Assembly: GCA_000499405.2 (NCBI GenBank)
Contig: HG738140.1
Span: 4,362,008-4,426,007, forward strand
Origin: Onchocerca volvulus
Lineage: Eukaryota > Nematoda > Chromadorea > Rhabditida > Onchocercidae
Length of the DNA stretch: 64,000 nt
Reading direction: 5' to 3'
The translations under genes and the position numbers were made by a program. The notes beneath the pieces were generated by a model. The model worked only from the letters and a program-made list of their open reading frames with translations, was not told the DNA's origin and made no database searches. The stretch's first letter is position 1. The number at the start of each line of letters is the position of its first letter. Below are positions 1-13,100 of this stretch, piece after piece.

Positions 1-1217
1 AAAAAAAAAAAAAAAACAAAGTGAAAGAAAATGATCATTGAAATTTATTTAAAAAATCAATTAATTTTTTTCAGCTTATAAATAATTTCTGCGGAAAAAA
101 AAAGCTTTGCATATTATTTACTAAATACATCGATAATAATTTAATTAATTCATATAGTTGTAACGAAATCATTCATCGAAAAAAAAAAAAAGAAACTGTC
201 AAGTAATATTCATTTAATTCATGCTTTAAAATTCAAACACTTCTTCCCGGAAAAAGCAAAAGAGTTAATTAATTATCATTAATGATCATTAATGAGTTAA
301 TTAATTTTCATATATTGTAACGAAATATTCGGATGTAAAAAAAAAACAACTAATGATCTTATTTTATGGTATTAAAATTTCGCTTCAGCAAAAATTAGTA
401 TTAATTTTTTGTCAATTCATACAATCCATACATTATAATGAAAATTTTTTGCGGCAGAAAAAAAAATTAATCATCAATAGCAATGATAGTTTAATCAAAT
501 TTCAATCATATTCATTTACTTAAGAATTAAAAGAAAAAAAAGTTACTTAATTAACTGAATAAAAAATTAAACAATTAAAATTTTATTTTTCGATAATAAC
601 ATTCTTTTATTTACTAGTAATATTTTTTTTACAAATTTAAATATTTCATGCTAAAATTGATTGAATTTTTTTTACGGCCCAAACATACGCCATTTTTTTT
701 TTTTTGCCTGAAAAAATTATAACAATGATAATACATATATATGTGTGAACAGTTATTATTGCTGTAATTCCAAAATTTGGGCAATAAATGATAATCAATA
801 AGTGATAATCAAAAATAAAAAAGAGAGTGATAATCACTTTGTTGATTAATTGCTTGAATTATCATCATTCAAATTTTGTAAAACTTCTTCTATTTATCAT
901 ATCAATATTATGCAAATTTTATTCGCATCAAAATATTTGCACTAATATCAATACTTAAAAAAAAAAACTAAAACAAATACATGCAAATTTTAGAAAAAAA
1001 AATGAATTAATCTAATCCACAAATTTTGAATTTATTCAAATTAAAATAAATATATTAATTGATCTAATTTGAAAATTTTTTTATCAAAATTTAATCTAAC
1101 ACTTCAATGTTGATAATTATATGGAAAATTAATCATAATAAATGAATAATTAATGATTAAAATTTATTCGATAATTCTATAAACAATTATATAAGAAGAT
1201 TTCATTAATAAAATCAA
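1..1217. other. AT-rich spacer, no feature seen
   Basis: This stretch is extremely AT-rich with frequent A and T homopolymers of 8 to 16 bases. I see no coding-like frame, no splice pair joining open frames, and no recognisable RNA gene. Short open frames here are made of Ile, Asn, Lys and Phe codons only, as expected by chance in such composition. Confidence 0.6.
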
Positions 1218-1540
1218 TCATAACAATTATCATTATAATTGCTACTATTAATAATCATCATAATCATCATCATTATCATTATTACTATTACTATTTTTCC
1301 GTTATCATTATTACTATTAATCTGTCTTTGATAAATACTTATCACTGTCATAATCTATATAATTGCTATTACTAACAATATTATAATTATCGTTATCATC
1401 ATTATCTTTCTGCACTCATTTTTTCTCATTACTCTTATTGTTATCATCACTATTATGCATGAAAATTAATGATCTTATCACTACCATAATCACCATTATC
1501 ATTAATGCTATCATTATTATCGTCATCATAATCACCATCC
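1218..1540. repeat. imperfect CAT/ATT trinucleotide tract
   Basis: Long run of interrupted ATC, ATT and ACT triplets (for example atcatcataatcatcatc). The composition explains the His/Ile-rich open frames in this region. The same kind of tract recurs at 6572-7165, so this is low-complexity spacer rather than gene sequence. Confidence 0.8.
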
Positions 1541-1603
1541 AACAGTGTACCACAAAAACTCCGCCTTCAACCAAACATATGATGGACCCTATTGGATGGG
1601 TAT

Positions 1604-1678
1604 ACTCTCTCTCTCTGTCTCCTTTCTCTTTCTCTCCCTCTCTCTCTCACCTCGAGAGAGAGAGAAAGGGAGATCGAA

Positions 1679-1705
<27 letters not shown>
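1604..1705. repeat. (CT)n followed by (GA)n, potential hairpin
   Basis: A pyrimidine tract of CT repeats runs into a central ctcgag at about 1651 and continues as a purine tract of GA repeats. The two halves are roughly complementary, so a single strand could fold into a long imperfect hairpin, and the mirror-like tracts could also adopt triplex DNA. A CTTTCT hexamer tract follows at about 1773-1808. Confidence 0.85.
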
Positions 1706-1709
<4 letters not shown>

Positions 1710-2188
1710 AGAATGTTCTTCTGCAATATAAACAGATAAACTTATTCTAATTTCAACAATTGACAAATATACTTCCTCTTTCTCTTTCTCTTTCTCTTTC
1801 CTTCTCTTTTCAAAAAAGAAATGACAAATTGAGAGAGTGAAAGAAAAGGACAAAAGAAATCAATCCTTCTTTATAAGACAAAAAGAGAGAGCGAGATTCC
1901 GGACAGTAATAAAAACGAAATATTAAAATAATGATCGTTATATAAAGAAAAAAAGAAATGGTGTATAATGAAGATAGAAAGACCGAATCTTTCATTCTTA
2001 ATTAGCAAACTTATGCAAAAGATCGAATGAAATTTGTAATTTAGATAACAATTGATCGAACGAGAATTAATGATCTAAATTGGAATCGAGTATTTGAATA
2101 CTTGAATAGATAACTGATAAAAGATAGGCGAAAAATATGTCAATGCTATAGATAAAAATTAATTTGATAGTTGCATATAATTGAAAAA

Positions 2189-2575
2189 TCAGTGAGTTAG
2201 TGAATGAGTGTCAGTCAGTCAGTCAGTCGATAAGTGAGTGAATGAGTGTCAATCAGTGAGTGAGTGAGAGTGAGTGAGTGAATGAATGAGTGTCAGTCAG
2301 TCAGTCAGTCAGTCGACAAGTAAGTGAATGAAAGAATGAATGACTGCTAAATGTAGTCAGTGAGTGAATGAGTGACTGAGTGTAGTTAGTCAGTTAGGCA
2401 GTCAATCAGTGAATGATATGAATGATGGTTAAGTGTGTAGTCAGTCAGTCAGTCAGTTAGTCAGCCAGTCAATCGGTCAGTGAGTGAGTGATGAATGAGT
2501 ATCTAAGTGTAGTCAGTCAGTCAGTTGGTGAGTGAGTGAGTGAGTGAATCAGTCAGTCAGTCAGTCACTTGACTG
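2189..2575. repeat. degenerate CAGT/GAGT tetranucleotide satellite
   Basis: Nearly 400 bp built from tcag and gagt tetranucleotides in mixed blocks, with point variants. The arrangement alternates blocks of cagt with blocks of gtga. A shorter relative is at 7508-7601. Confidence 0.85.
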
Positions 2576-2685
2576 ATACATCTTTCTCTCTTTATGCTAC
2601 TTCCCACCCCTATCGGAATGTCAATCCTTTCAGTTCTAACGAACAAACTCACTTACGACTATTCTCATTAGTACTGTAACTCGTC

Positions 2686-2728
2686 TTCATCATCATCATC
2701 ATCATTGTCCTTGTCATCATCATCATTT
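2686..2728. repeat. (CAT)n microsatellite
   Basis: Two short runs of the cat triplet separated by about 10 bp. A simple repeat with no associated open frame of interest. Confidence 0.7.
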
Positions 2729-2730
2729 AA

Positions 2731-5700
2731 ATCTAAATCTTCACTACTTATTATATACATATTCATTATATTTTACCACATAATTTTTCATTCCTAAATC
2801 ATCATCATCAATTTTTTTTATCATTTGTTTTTTTTTTAATTAAAATTTTATGAAATTTATGGAAATATTAAATATGACTTTTTTTTTTTGTTCTTTGATT
2901 CACTGATTATTAAATAATTATTTAAAATATTTATATCTTTATATCGTTAATAACTTATCATATTTCACTCTTATTATTGTTACGGAAAATTGATAATATA
3001 TGCAATTTGTTAAGTTTGTTTTTTTTAGCCTGTACCGGAATGAAAAAGAAAAATTCTACTAATAAAAATTAAAATATAAAATTAAATAATGGAAATTTTT
3101 TAAATTTTACTAAAATATCATATTTTCTTTCAAAGTTAACGTTATTACCTTAGTATACTATTTAATAGATTTAAATTTTATTCCGTATGTATCTTAAAAA
3201 AGAAAAAAAAATTTCATACTATTATTTTAAATGTGTAAAAATTTTATTTTTAGAAATAAATTAATTTTAAAACAGGTACTTTCCTTTTACATAGAGAATA
3301 TTTGTATCAAATTTCATTTAATTAAGTAATGAGGTAATATAATTAACATCAGAATAAGTTAGACAATAATTAATACCACAATATAAGCTTACTTTTTCCT
3401 TTCAAAGTATACATTTACTTGAAAACGTCTACAGTATGCTTCATAGTTTATAAACTTTTTTTTTGATCTATGATCTTTTATGATCTGAAATTGTGTGAAG
3501 TTTGTTACGAAAATACTGTATATATTAGGTGAAATAAGTGTATCCGTTAGATATATCCGTGAATATATTCAGGATTAGAAACGATACAATTCTTTACTCA
3601 AATCCTAAAATATTTTTGCCGCATTTACATATTTTTAAAATGATTTTTTTCGACGCTAGAAGTAATCGATAACGAGAGATCAATATTTTGATCCAATGTT
3701 ATTTTGCAAATCATAAAATTATGCTGTATTGATAATGAAATTTATTATCAGCATAACATTAAAATCACAATTTCCAGAAATTTATAAACAATTTCGCGCC
3801 ATTTAGTTTTTTTTTTTTTATTTCTAAAAATTCCGAAAGAATTTAATATCTACAGATATAAAATTTTAATAAATTTAACAAATATATGCAATATTATAGC
3901 TTCGTATTAACGTCATTAATAAAAAAATATTAATTATATGAAAGAAAAAGTATAAATATATAAATATGGAAAAAAAAAGGAGAAAATTATAAAAAGGAAA
4001 TAAACAAATGGTTTTTTTTTAGCATAAATGAATTCAAATTTTAACTTTTTTAGATTTAATTTTTGAAACATTTTTAGGAAAAATTCCATCCATATTTTAA
4101 GACTAAAAATGTTCACATTTTATGCATGTGAATTTCATTTATTTTTTCAATTTTCCCGAATTAAATAAATCAATTCCGATGGTTTAAAATTTGAAAAGGA
4201 ATTGTTCATTTTGAGGCAAAAACGAAATATCATTATCGCTGTTTGATATTATTTCGTTTCAATTAAACAATTGTTAAAAGTATTTTTGAGCAAATCGGCA
4301 AGAAACAAAATATAAAACGAAATGAAAAAATGATACAAAAGAATGAGAAATTACAATTCCAATAAAATCTAATTTACTCAAATAATTACCAACTGCCTTT
4401 ACAAGAATTAATTTCAGATTTGATAAATAAATCATCAAATAAATTAATTTTGTTAAATTTTTTAAAATGAAATAATTTTAATAATATATTTGTATTTTTA
4501 TGTATTTAGATCGATTACTTGATAATTCATAGTTTTTATTATTCAATTAAAGTATTATTAACATAATACTATTATAGATTATATAACATACATTGTTTTG
4601 ATATTTCAATCCTAATATTTTGAATTTAATATTTAAAAAAAATTAATTTTAATGTTGAAGTAAAATGCTGAGAAAATTTCTTTATTAATAAATTATGATT
4701 ATTAAAAAATATGCTATATTTCTAGATATATTTAATAATAATAAATTATCCTAAATGCTTTTATTTTGTTTTTCCAATTCGAATTTTCTTTTGACACTAT
4801 TTTCGATTTCTTCTGCTGATTAAAATTATCAGATTAATTCAGTCTTTCTTAGTTTTATCTTATGATTATCAGAAATTGAATGAAATTGAAAATGTTTTGT
4901 TTGATTATTATTTCAAAAATATTATATTATGATATGATATCTTTATCAAACAACAATTATTGCTATTTGAATATCATATCTTTCAAGTATTTCGTTAAAT
5001 GGATTTAAGCGTATAAATTTTAATAATTATTCCATTTAATCATTTCCTAACAATAATAATTGCTATTAGCGAAACAATATTTCTGATTTTATCATGTGCT
5101 GAAGATTGAACTAACTTTAGAATACAATGAAAACTTCAAAATTCTTAATTTTCGAGAAAATATATAGTAATAGCAAACATTTTACATGAATACAGTATGA
5201 CTTTAATTTAATTGTACTTAATTAAAAGAATATGATAAAACTGAATATGATTCTCATAATATTATCTTTTTTTTTAAACTTTTTATTTTTCGCTAAACAA
5301 TTATGCTTGAATTCCAACATGTAATTCAAAGTTTCTTTAAAACAGATAAAAATTTAATATCATTTAAATAGATGGCAGAGAAAGAAAGATATATCACAAA
5401 TATCATAAACTTTTCGCTTATATGTGTTGATAAAAGTGAAATTTAAAATTTCGAATGATTTTTATCACGAAATTTATCAAATTTGTATCATTTGTTTTTT
5501 ATCAAATAATAATCGATATTATTAAAAATGAAGAAATTAAATGGGAAAAAAAATAAATTCTATTTTTCAAATTTTATAAAATAGATTAATATGCATGATT
5601 TTTCATTTTATTTAAAGTTTAAGATTTAAATTTATGTTAAGATTCCTTCCCATCTTTCCATTTCATCTATTCAAATGATGCTAAACTTTTATATCTTTTA

Positions 5701-6571
5701 AATAAACTTAAATTTAATGACACGTTGCAATTCAACGTATACTGTAAGTTGTACAGTAAGTTTTCTCTCTTACTTTTATGCGATAAAATAAAATTTCTCA
5801 TTTGTTTACTTTATAAAATAAAAATTTCAAATAGTCTTCTGTAAAACTGAAAAATTTTGTCTGTTTTTGTTGATAAAATCTCATTTCTATTCTTAATAAA
5901 ATATCAAAAAAAAAAAAAATGAAGAAGAAGAGAAATGATATATATTTCTTCTTGATTTTCAATTTGAAAGTTTTGTTTGAATTTTTTTTTTTTTTTTTTA
6001 CATAAACATACATTTTATTACACTTTATCATTACTCATTGCATTACTCATTTGTTGTTTTTAAGTAGATTTTGACATATCTTGCAAATTGAAAATGAAAT
6101 GACTGAATGGAGAAATTTAAGATTTCTAAGCTTAAAGAAATTTGAATACTTAATATTATATTTGAAAAGAATTGATATGCTGTTTAGCGGTTAAAATTCT
6201 AAAAAAAAAAAAAAAAAAAAAGAAAAAACCGAGATAGATGGACATAGATAGATGAAATTCGGTTTCTAAATTTAATTTTGAAAAATGGTAAAAATTCAGG
6301 GAACAATATTATTTATAATCATTATATATTTATCAGAAATTATGACAGAAGAATTTTAATAAAAAAATTTTTTGAGCTAATCTCATAATAAATTTCGAAT
6401 TCTAAAATTGATTTATTTAATATAATGGAAGCATATATTTATGATATTATAATTAATGCAAAAAAAAAAATGCGTATTTTAAATTTAATGTCAGAATAGT
6501 TTTAAGTAATTCAAAATTGAAACATGACAATATCACTAGAATTGATATTATTTTCTTTAATCTTTTAGTAA
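2731..6571. other. AT-rich spacer, no gene seen
   Basis: About 3.8 kb of AT-rich sequence with homopolymers. Open frames on either strand are short, low in diversity and without recognisable motifs. No promoter, RNA gene or splice-linked exon could be supported. Confidence 0.55.
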
Positions 6572-7165
6572 ATAATTATATTATTATTATTATCACTATT
6601 ATCATTATTATTATTATTACCACCATTATCATCATCATCATTATATCATCACTGTGATAATAAAATATGTACTAATATTCTGCCTTATTCTTCACTAAAT
6701 AATCATTGTTATTGTATCATCATCATCAACTTGTAATCATTACAATTATCAGCATGATTGTAGTGATGAGAAGTATTTTACATCTTGTCTAATTAATCAC
6801 TATTATTGTCATCATCATTATCATTATTCTCAACATTATCATCATCATCATCATTGTTATCCAAGATTATCATCATATCTCAGATATAGTGTACTATCAT
6901 CATCATTATGGTAATAAAGAAGTATATTATATCTCACCTAATTCTTCAATAAATAATCATTTTTTTCATCATCGTCATTGCCATCATCATTATCATTATC
7001 GTCATCATCATCATCATTATTATCGTCAACATTGTCATCATCATCGTTATCATCTCAACACTATTACCATCATTATGGCAATGCAGAGATATACTATATC
7101 TTGACTAATTCTTTCATTATCATCATCATCATTATCATCATTGTCAACATTATCATTACTATCTC
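6572..7165. repeat. long imperfect ATT/ATC trinucleotide region
   Basis: About 600 bp dominated by att, atc and cat triplets. A segment containing tatctca, tactata and taattctt is loosely repeated two to three times (around 6660-6710, 6890-6950 and 7085-7115), so a longer unit of about 190 bp appears to have been tandemly duplicated inside the triplet tract. His/Tyr-rich and Ser-rich open frames here are artefacts of the triplets. Confidence 0.75.
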
Positions 7166-7507
7166 ATACATTATGTTAATGAGAAATGTAATTATTTTAT
7201 GCCTTAATAACTGCACAAAATTTGCCAATTAATTAAAATTCAAATTAAGGCATTTGTAATTTGTCATATAAAAATGTTTCAAAAAAAAAAAAAAAAAAAG
7301 AAAAAATTTTTGAAATTAAGACATATTTAGGAAATAAATGATTTTATAGGATGAAAGGGGGCGAAACATGAAATGAGAAATAGTTTGGTTGATACTTCTT
7401 CGTGTTTCTGTCAATCAAATACTTCCCCTTCCGAAATGATAAATGATATTTCGGTGAATAAAATGAGAAATGAGAAAATGTTTGAAGCATAACAGAAATG
7501 GACTACC

Positions 7508-7601
7508 CATTCACTCATTCATCCATTCATTCATTCAGTCGATCAGTTAGTTAGTCATTCAGTCAGTTAGTTAGTCAGTCAGTCAGTCAGTTACTCATTC
7601 T
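7508..7601. repeat. tetranucleotide satellite (CATT / CAGT)
   Basis: Short array moving from cattcatt units into cagtcagt and tagttagt units. It is clearly related in composition to the larger array at 2189-2575, on the opposite reading sense. Confidence 0.8.
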
Positions 7602-8416
7602 AGAACTGTTTTTTCTTCCATTTAGAATTATTCTATATTTCTATGCTTTTCAATCCTTTTTCTTTCCTTTTTCCATCTAATCCTTTTCACCTCATATTTA
7701 TTCATTGACTTTAAATTTTCAAATTTTATAGAAGATAAAAAATAAAAAAATTCCAATAATTACTTAATAAATCAAGTAATTGGTAAATATGTAAAGTATT
7801 TAATTAGTTTACAAAAAAAAAAGAATTAATAAAAGAAGGAGTAAGTAATTATGAATTTCCGGAATTTAATTTGAATGGTGAATTTAATATAATTTACGAT
7901 TATTATTATTATTATTATTATATTTTGGTTACAATTGATTTTACAGAACATAAGATACAAAAAATTGGTGTGAAAATCGAAAAATTCCGAAATGAATTGA
8001 TTCTGTTTATTTAAATTTTTTTAAAAAAAAAAAGGCGAGAATTCTTTTAAAATTTAAGAAGCATTTGAGGTAACAGATGAACAAATCATAGGAAAATGAA
8101 TACTGTGTTAGACTTTATTATAAATATTTATATGTTATATTAGCATAATTTTAATTCATAATAATATAATATGATTGAACTTTAACCTTCCATTTAGGAT
8201 TGCTACAATCGGTTGTTTTAATTAATTAGCCAATAAAATGATAAAAATTAATTCTAAATTGATTTTATAATAAAGGATAAAGTAAATGATGATAGTTAAA
8301 TGAAAACAAAAAAAATGCAAGTATTGAAATTAAATTAAACTAATGAAATTTCAATCGATTTACTAAAAATACAAATTTCAATTCTTTTTTTTTGATTTTA
8401 ATTTTTTTTTTTTCAG
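7602..8416. promoter_or_regulatory. upstream flank of the RNF220-like gene
   Basis: AT-rich flank including a short (ATT)n run at about 7898-7922. It ends in a poly-pyrimidine tract and ttttcag directly before the first coding exon. No TATA box or other core promoter motif stands out. If the first exon is trans-spliced, the real transcription start could lie anywhere upstream. Confidence 0.35.
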
Positions 8417-8751
8417 ATTTCTTGTAATGTCCTTGCCGAGAATGTGTTCATTACCGTCTAGCAGTGGTAGTACAGGCAGTAGTAGTAGTAGTACAGGTGA
8501 TATGGACAAGGAAAAACAACGTTTTGCAGCTGCAGCTGCAAGCATGGCATTTCCAGGTTTACCATTTATGGCTGCAGCAGCAACATTTCCAACCGTAACA
8601 TCTACCGGAACCGGTAGTTCCGTTTTTCCGAATCAAATGGCTGCTCAATTATCATTGTTCAATCCACATCTGCAACAATATTATGCTAATTTTCTACATC
8701 AACAACAACTTTTACAAAGTTTGCAAAATCATTCACCACAATCTCGAACAG
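8417..8751 (+). CDS. RNF220-like gene, exon 1
   Basis: Preceded by a long T tract and ttttcag. The ATG at 8427 is only 10 nt after this acceptor and there is no in-frame stop between them, which fits either a spliced-leader trans-splice site or an upstream exon. It encodes residues 1-108: a Ser/Gly/Thr tract, Ala runs (FAAAAASMAF), and a Gln/His-rich helix-like end. The donor is ACAG|gtcaaa, leaving one nucleotide. Confidence 0.85.
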
Positions 8752-10077
8752 GTCAAAATTTTTTTATTCTTATCAAATTTTATGGAACTTTTTGAATTTT
8801 TAAATTGGAAATTTTTTACAAAAAAAAAAAAAAAAAACGAATAAAATGAATGAAAAAAAAAGAAAAAATTAAAGTGAAATAAAAAATTAGATGAAATAAA
8901 AAATAAATAAAGGAAAAATAAATATATGCTAATGATGGTTTATAAGAAAAATTAATTTTTGGATTTGAAGGGAAATTATCGAAAAAGGCGCCAATAATAA
9001 TCATAATAGTTACAATTAGCAATAATGAATCAAAATAAAAAAAAATTAATCATATCAATATGAGTACAATATGAGATATAATTAATTATAGTAGCAAATT
9101 TAAAAGCAACAACATTTTACAATAAAATATTAAAATTCTAACAATAAAGATTATAAATGTAGTGATACAAAAAAAGTAGCAAAGCATTTACAACAACAAT
9201 AAAACAATAAATTATGAGTAGTTATTGCTAGTAGTAGAAGAAGTAGTAATAAATCAAAAAATAGCAGCATTTACAGCAATAACAACAACAACAACGGTAA
9301 AAACAACAATAACAACAACAATAAAACAATAAATTCCAAGTAATGATACAACAACAGTATTAGAAGTAGTAAAAAATCGAAAAACAGCACCATTTACAAT
9401 AACAATAAATTATAAGAGCAGTAATACGACATTAGTAATAGGAGTAGTAACAAATCAAAAAATACCATTATTTACTGCAACAATAACAGAGCAGTAATGA
9501 TTATTATTAACAAAAGTTGTCAAAACAATAATTAATCATTAATGTTTTTCTACTACAATAACTAATGTTGCCCTACTCTAATAACTAATATTTTCCTATT
9601 ACAAAAACTAATATTTCCCCACTACAATAACTGATTTTATCCTATTACAATTATCAATGTTTTCCTACGCAATAGCTAATGCTACAATAGCCAATGTTTT
9701 TCTTTTACAATAATTATTGTTTTTTGTACTACAATAATTAATGTTTTTCTACTACAATAACTAATGTTTTTCTACTACAATAATTAATGTTTTTCTGCTA
9801 CAATAACTAATGTTTTTCTACTACAATAAAAATGATAACAAGAAAATGATAAAATAGCACATAAATGAGGAATTTGGTATACCTAAAATTGTTGTTGTTG
9901 TTGTTGTTATCATCGAAAGAGTCATTGCATCAATACCGCCCAGCATGAATTTTGTTGAAAAATTTTCATTTTCTGAGGTATGTGGGTGTTTCATCGGAAT
10001 AAAATTCAATCTTCGATTCAAACATTCCTTTATTTTTGTTACCTTTTATTGGATAATCAATCTATTTGTATTAGAAA

Positions 10078-10108
<31 letters not shown>

Positions 10109-13100
10109 AAGAAAGAAAAAAAAACGGAAATAACAAATGGATGATATCATAAATGATTACTAATCTATGTAAATATCTATCATAAATGATTAATAATTAT
10201 CAAATGAAATAATAGCTAGAACTGTTACTTGCTATTTGATACTTTCTATAAATATGTCAAAGGTCAATTGCTCTATTGATTTCTAACGATGGATTATTAA
10301 TGCTTGTTGATTACGGTACTAAGAATTGACCAATAAAAATTAATTTGGTTATATTTATTATTTTTTCATTATTATTCATTCAAAAAAAAAAACAAAAAAA
10401 ATGAAGAAAGACAAAACAAACTTGCTGTAATACAGCAAATTAAGAATAATCATTTATAATAACTCGAAAAATAATTACGGTATTTTATATATATGCATTA
10501 ACCTTTTACCTTAAGATATAATGCTAATAATTATTTGTTATAATTTAAAGTGCAATACCGTACATATATTTATAATTTTTTATTTTATAATCAATTTGTA
10601 AACAATGTAAACAATTTATAATCAATTTGTAAACAAATGTTAACAGTAGTTTCTTTTTGTTTTCCAAACTAAAGTATAAATATATATATATAGAAATGTA
10701 AAATATCCAAATGGATCAAAAAAAAGATCTGTTAAACTGATAATTGATATGTTTTGACGTGAACGAAAGGATAATGTTTATTTTATTTAAAATAAAAAAA
10801 AAAGCGAAAATCTCGATAAATGATCAACATTAAATAAAAGGGACCGAGAATCGGGAATTGGGGAACGGAAAAAAAAAAAAAGGCTGTTTGATAGGACGGA
10901 AAGATCTTCTCTCTCGATTAGAAAACGAAAAAAAAAAAACTCTTGATGGAACAAGAAAATCAATCTTCTACTTTTTTTTCCCCCCTCTTTCTTTATTTCT
11001 CTCTCCCTTTCTCTTGCTTGGGATTAACATTTTTTCTTTTTTGTCGGGAAAAATGAAAAGGAAAAAAAAAGCCAACAAGATTGTCTTTGAAATTATTTCT
11101 TCTGATTTTAGACATATACATGAAAATTCGGCATGAAATATGAAGAAATAGGAATGATTAATTATCTAATTAATATTTTTTGTTTTACTGGATAGAATAT
11201 TTGGATGTTAGTTAAAATCTGCTAAGTTTATTTGTCATATAAATGAATAAACTTAAATGAAAATTAGGAAGATAATTAATAATGTTAGAACAATAATAAT
11301 GCTCCTAATTTTGTCAGTTTTTGATCATTTTTTGACGGATAAATGATAATAATTTTGCTGCAACAATAACAATATTTTACCGCAACAATAACGATTTGAA
11401 TAAGGAAGAACTATTTTATAGTAAAAATTCTTTTGAATTGTTTAATTTATTTCAGAATTGTCACCTTCGGTATCAGACGGTCGTACTTCCTCGCATGTTG
11501 ATTCGCCAATCAGAAGTAAGTTTCTTAATTTTAAACTTTTTTACTTATTCAATAGGAAAAATAAATTTGTTTATTCTGTAACGCCTAGAAGAAGAATGCT
11601 TATATCATTTCCTATATTTATTGTTACCAAAAATTTTATTTTCTTTTTCATTCTTATCAAATGAATTTATCATTGCATAAACCTGAATGAAATAATCACT
11701 GCAAAAACTTTTCCGAATAGTTTAGTATGAATTTTTTCCATTTAGTATGAGACATATTGCCTCATTTAGAAATTACTAATTAATCTGCGCTATCAGATAT
11801 CAGTACAAATGTAAAAATCGATATTGATATACTTTATCATTAAAAAATCAATAATAGTTATGCATTTTATATGATAGGTCTGATCAAATGCAGATGTTTA
11901 AGATTTCGGAAAGGAAAATTTCACATAAAAAATTAATATAAAATTTATCAAATACTTCAAGTTCAAGTAATATGTAAATTCATTATAGATACCAAGTATA
12001 TGAAAGCACTTGTTGCTTACGTTATTGCTTACGTTACGTATTTCACGTACGAAAAATATAATTAAATTCTAATATACATATATACGTCAAAATTTTGCGT
12101 CTCTACATTTCACCAAATACATCTATTTGAGTTCATTTTTATTTCAAATATGTCTTACTCAATTTCTTAATTACCTTATTATTCAATTTCTAGTACATCT
12201 TATTATTCTACTATTTAAATATATCTTATATTCAGTTTCTTAATTCCAATAGATTTACATTTATGCTATTTATGCTTTAGCTCTCTTGAAACATAAACAA
12301 CACATTTAACGTATATTTGAAATATTTGAAAATTTCCAAACTAAAATAAAAGTTTCTTATTTAAAATTTAATTATTCATCGAAATTTGAGTTTTATCTTA
12401 TCGATATGTTCCAAATTCTTAGCTACAACATAATGTTATTTATATTTTAAGTTCCCTTAAGAAAACTTAAAATATAAAATAATTCATCTATCGTACATTT
12501 GAAATTTCCATTTTTTCGTTCATTCCCTTGTCATTTATTTTACCAGGAATAAAAAAAAAAAAAAAAATTTCTCAAATTAAAGTGAAAATTTTTTAACTAA
12601 GAATTTCAACTTTGTAGACTTTTTTGTCGAAATTAAAATTTCTTAAAATTTTATCCATGTAATGGTATTAAAATTTTGAGAAAAACTCTCTACCAAAATT
12701 CAAATTTTTTAAAATTTTATCCAAAGCATCTTCATGTTTAAAAAATTTGAAAAAAATTTAGTGTTTAATGTGAAGAAATTTAATTAAAACTTTCAAAATT
12801 TCCTTCACGAAATTTTATTTTTTACCGATGAAATTGTATTATTTCTGGTGATTTTAAGTAATTTGATGAGCGTTATTTTCTCATACAACAATCAAACTTT
12901 ATGTATCATCTTGTCTGCTCATGAAGCCAATTGTGGTGTCACATTCTTTTGTTCTTTCTCTTGTCATATCTGTCCTATCCTGAATAAAAACCAGTTTTCC
13001 CATCGAAAAATCATTTCGACGGTATTATCGGTAATTTTTTGGAACAGAACCATTCTTGAATGGTACCGGTAATTTCAAACTAGAAGATACTAACTGATGA

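Larger units (their letters stand above)
8752..11455 (+). other. intron 1 of the RNF220-like gene (2.7 kb)
   Basis: Contains two blocks of degenerate tandem repeats (9175-9500 and 9536-9833), a (GA)n/(GAAA)n run at about 10081-10125, and otherwise AT-rich filler. No additional exon with matching splice phases was seen. Confidence 0.7.

Noticed and set aside
1438..1739. Ser/Leu/Glu/Arg-rich frames over the CT/GA tract
   Set aside because: Products of dinucleotide repeats in all frames on both strands, not coding evidence.
6889..7232. His/Tyr- and Ser/Ile-rich frames over the trinucleotide region
   Set aside because: Explained by cat/atc triplets read in different frames.
12848..13072. 74-codon plus-strand frame in the giant intron with several cysteines
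   Set aside because: Composition is slightly more balanced than its neighbours, but there is no phase-matched splice pair to exons 2 or 3 and no recognisable motif. The direct 2-to-3 junction already keeps the frame.
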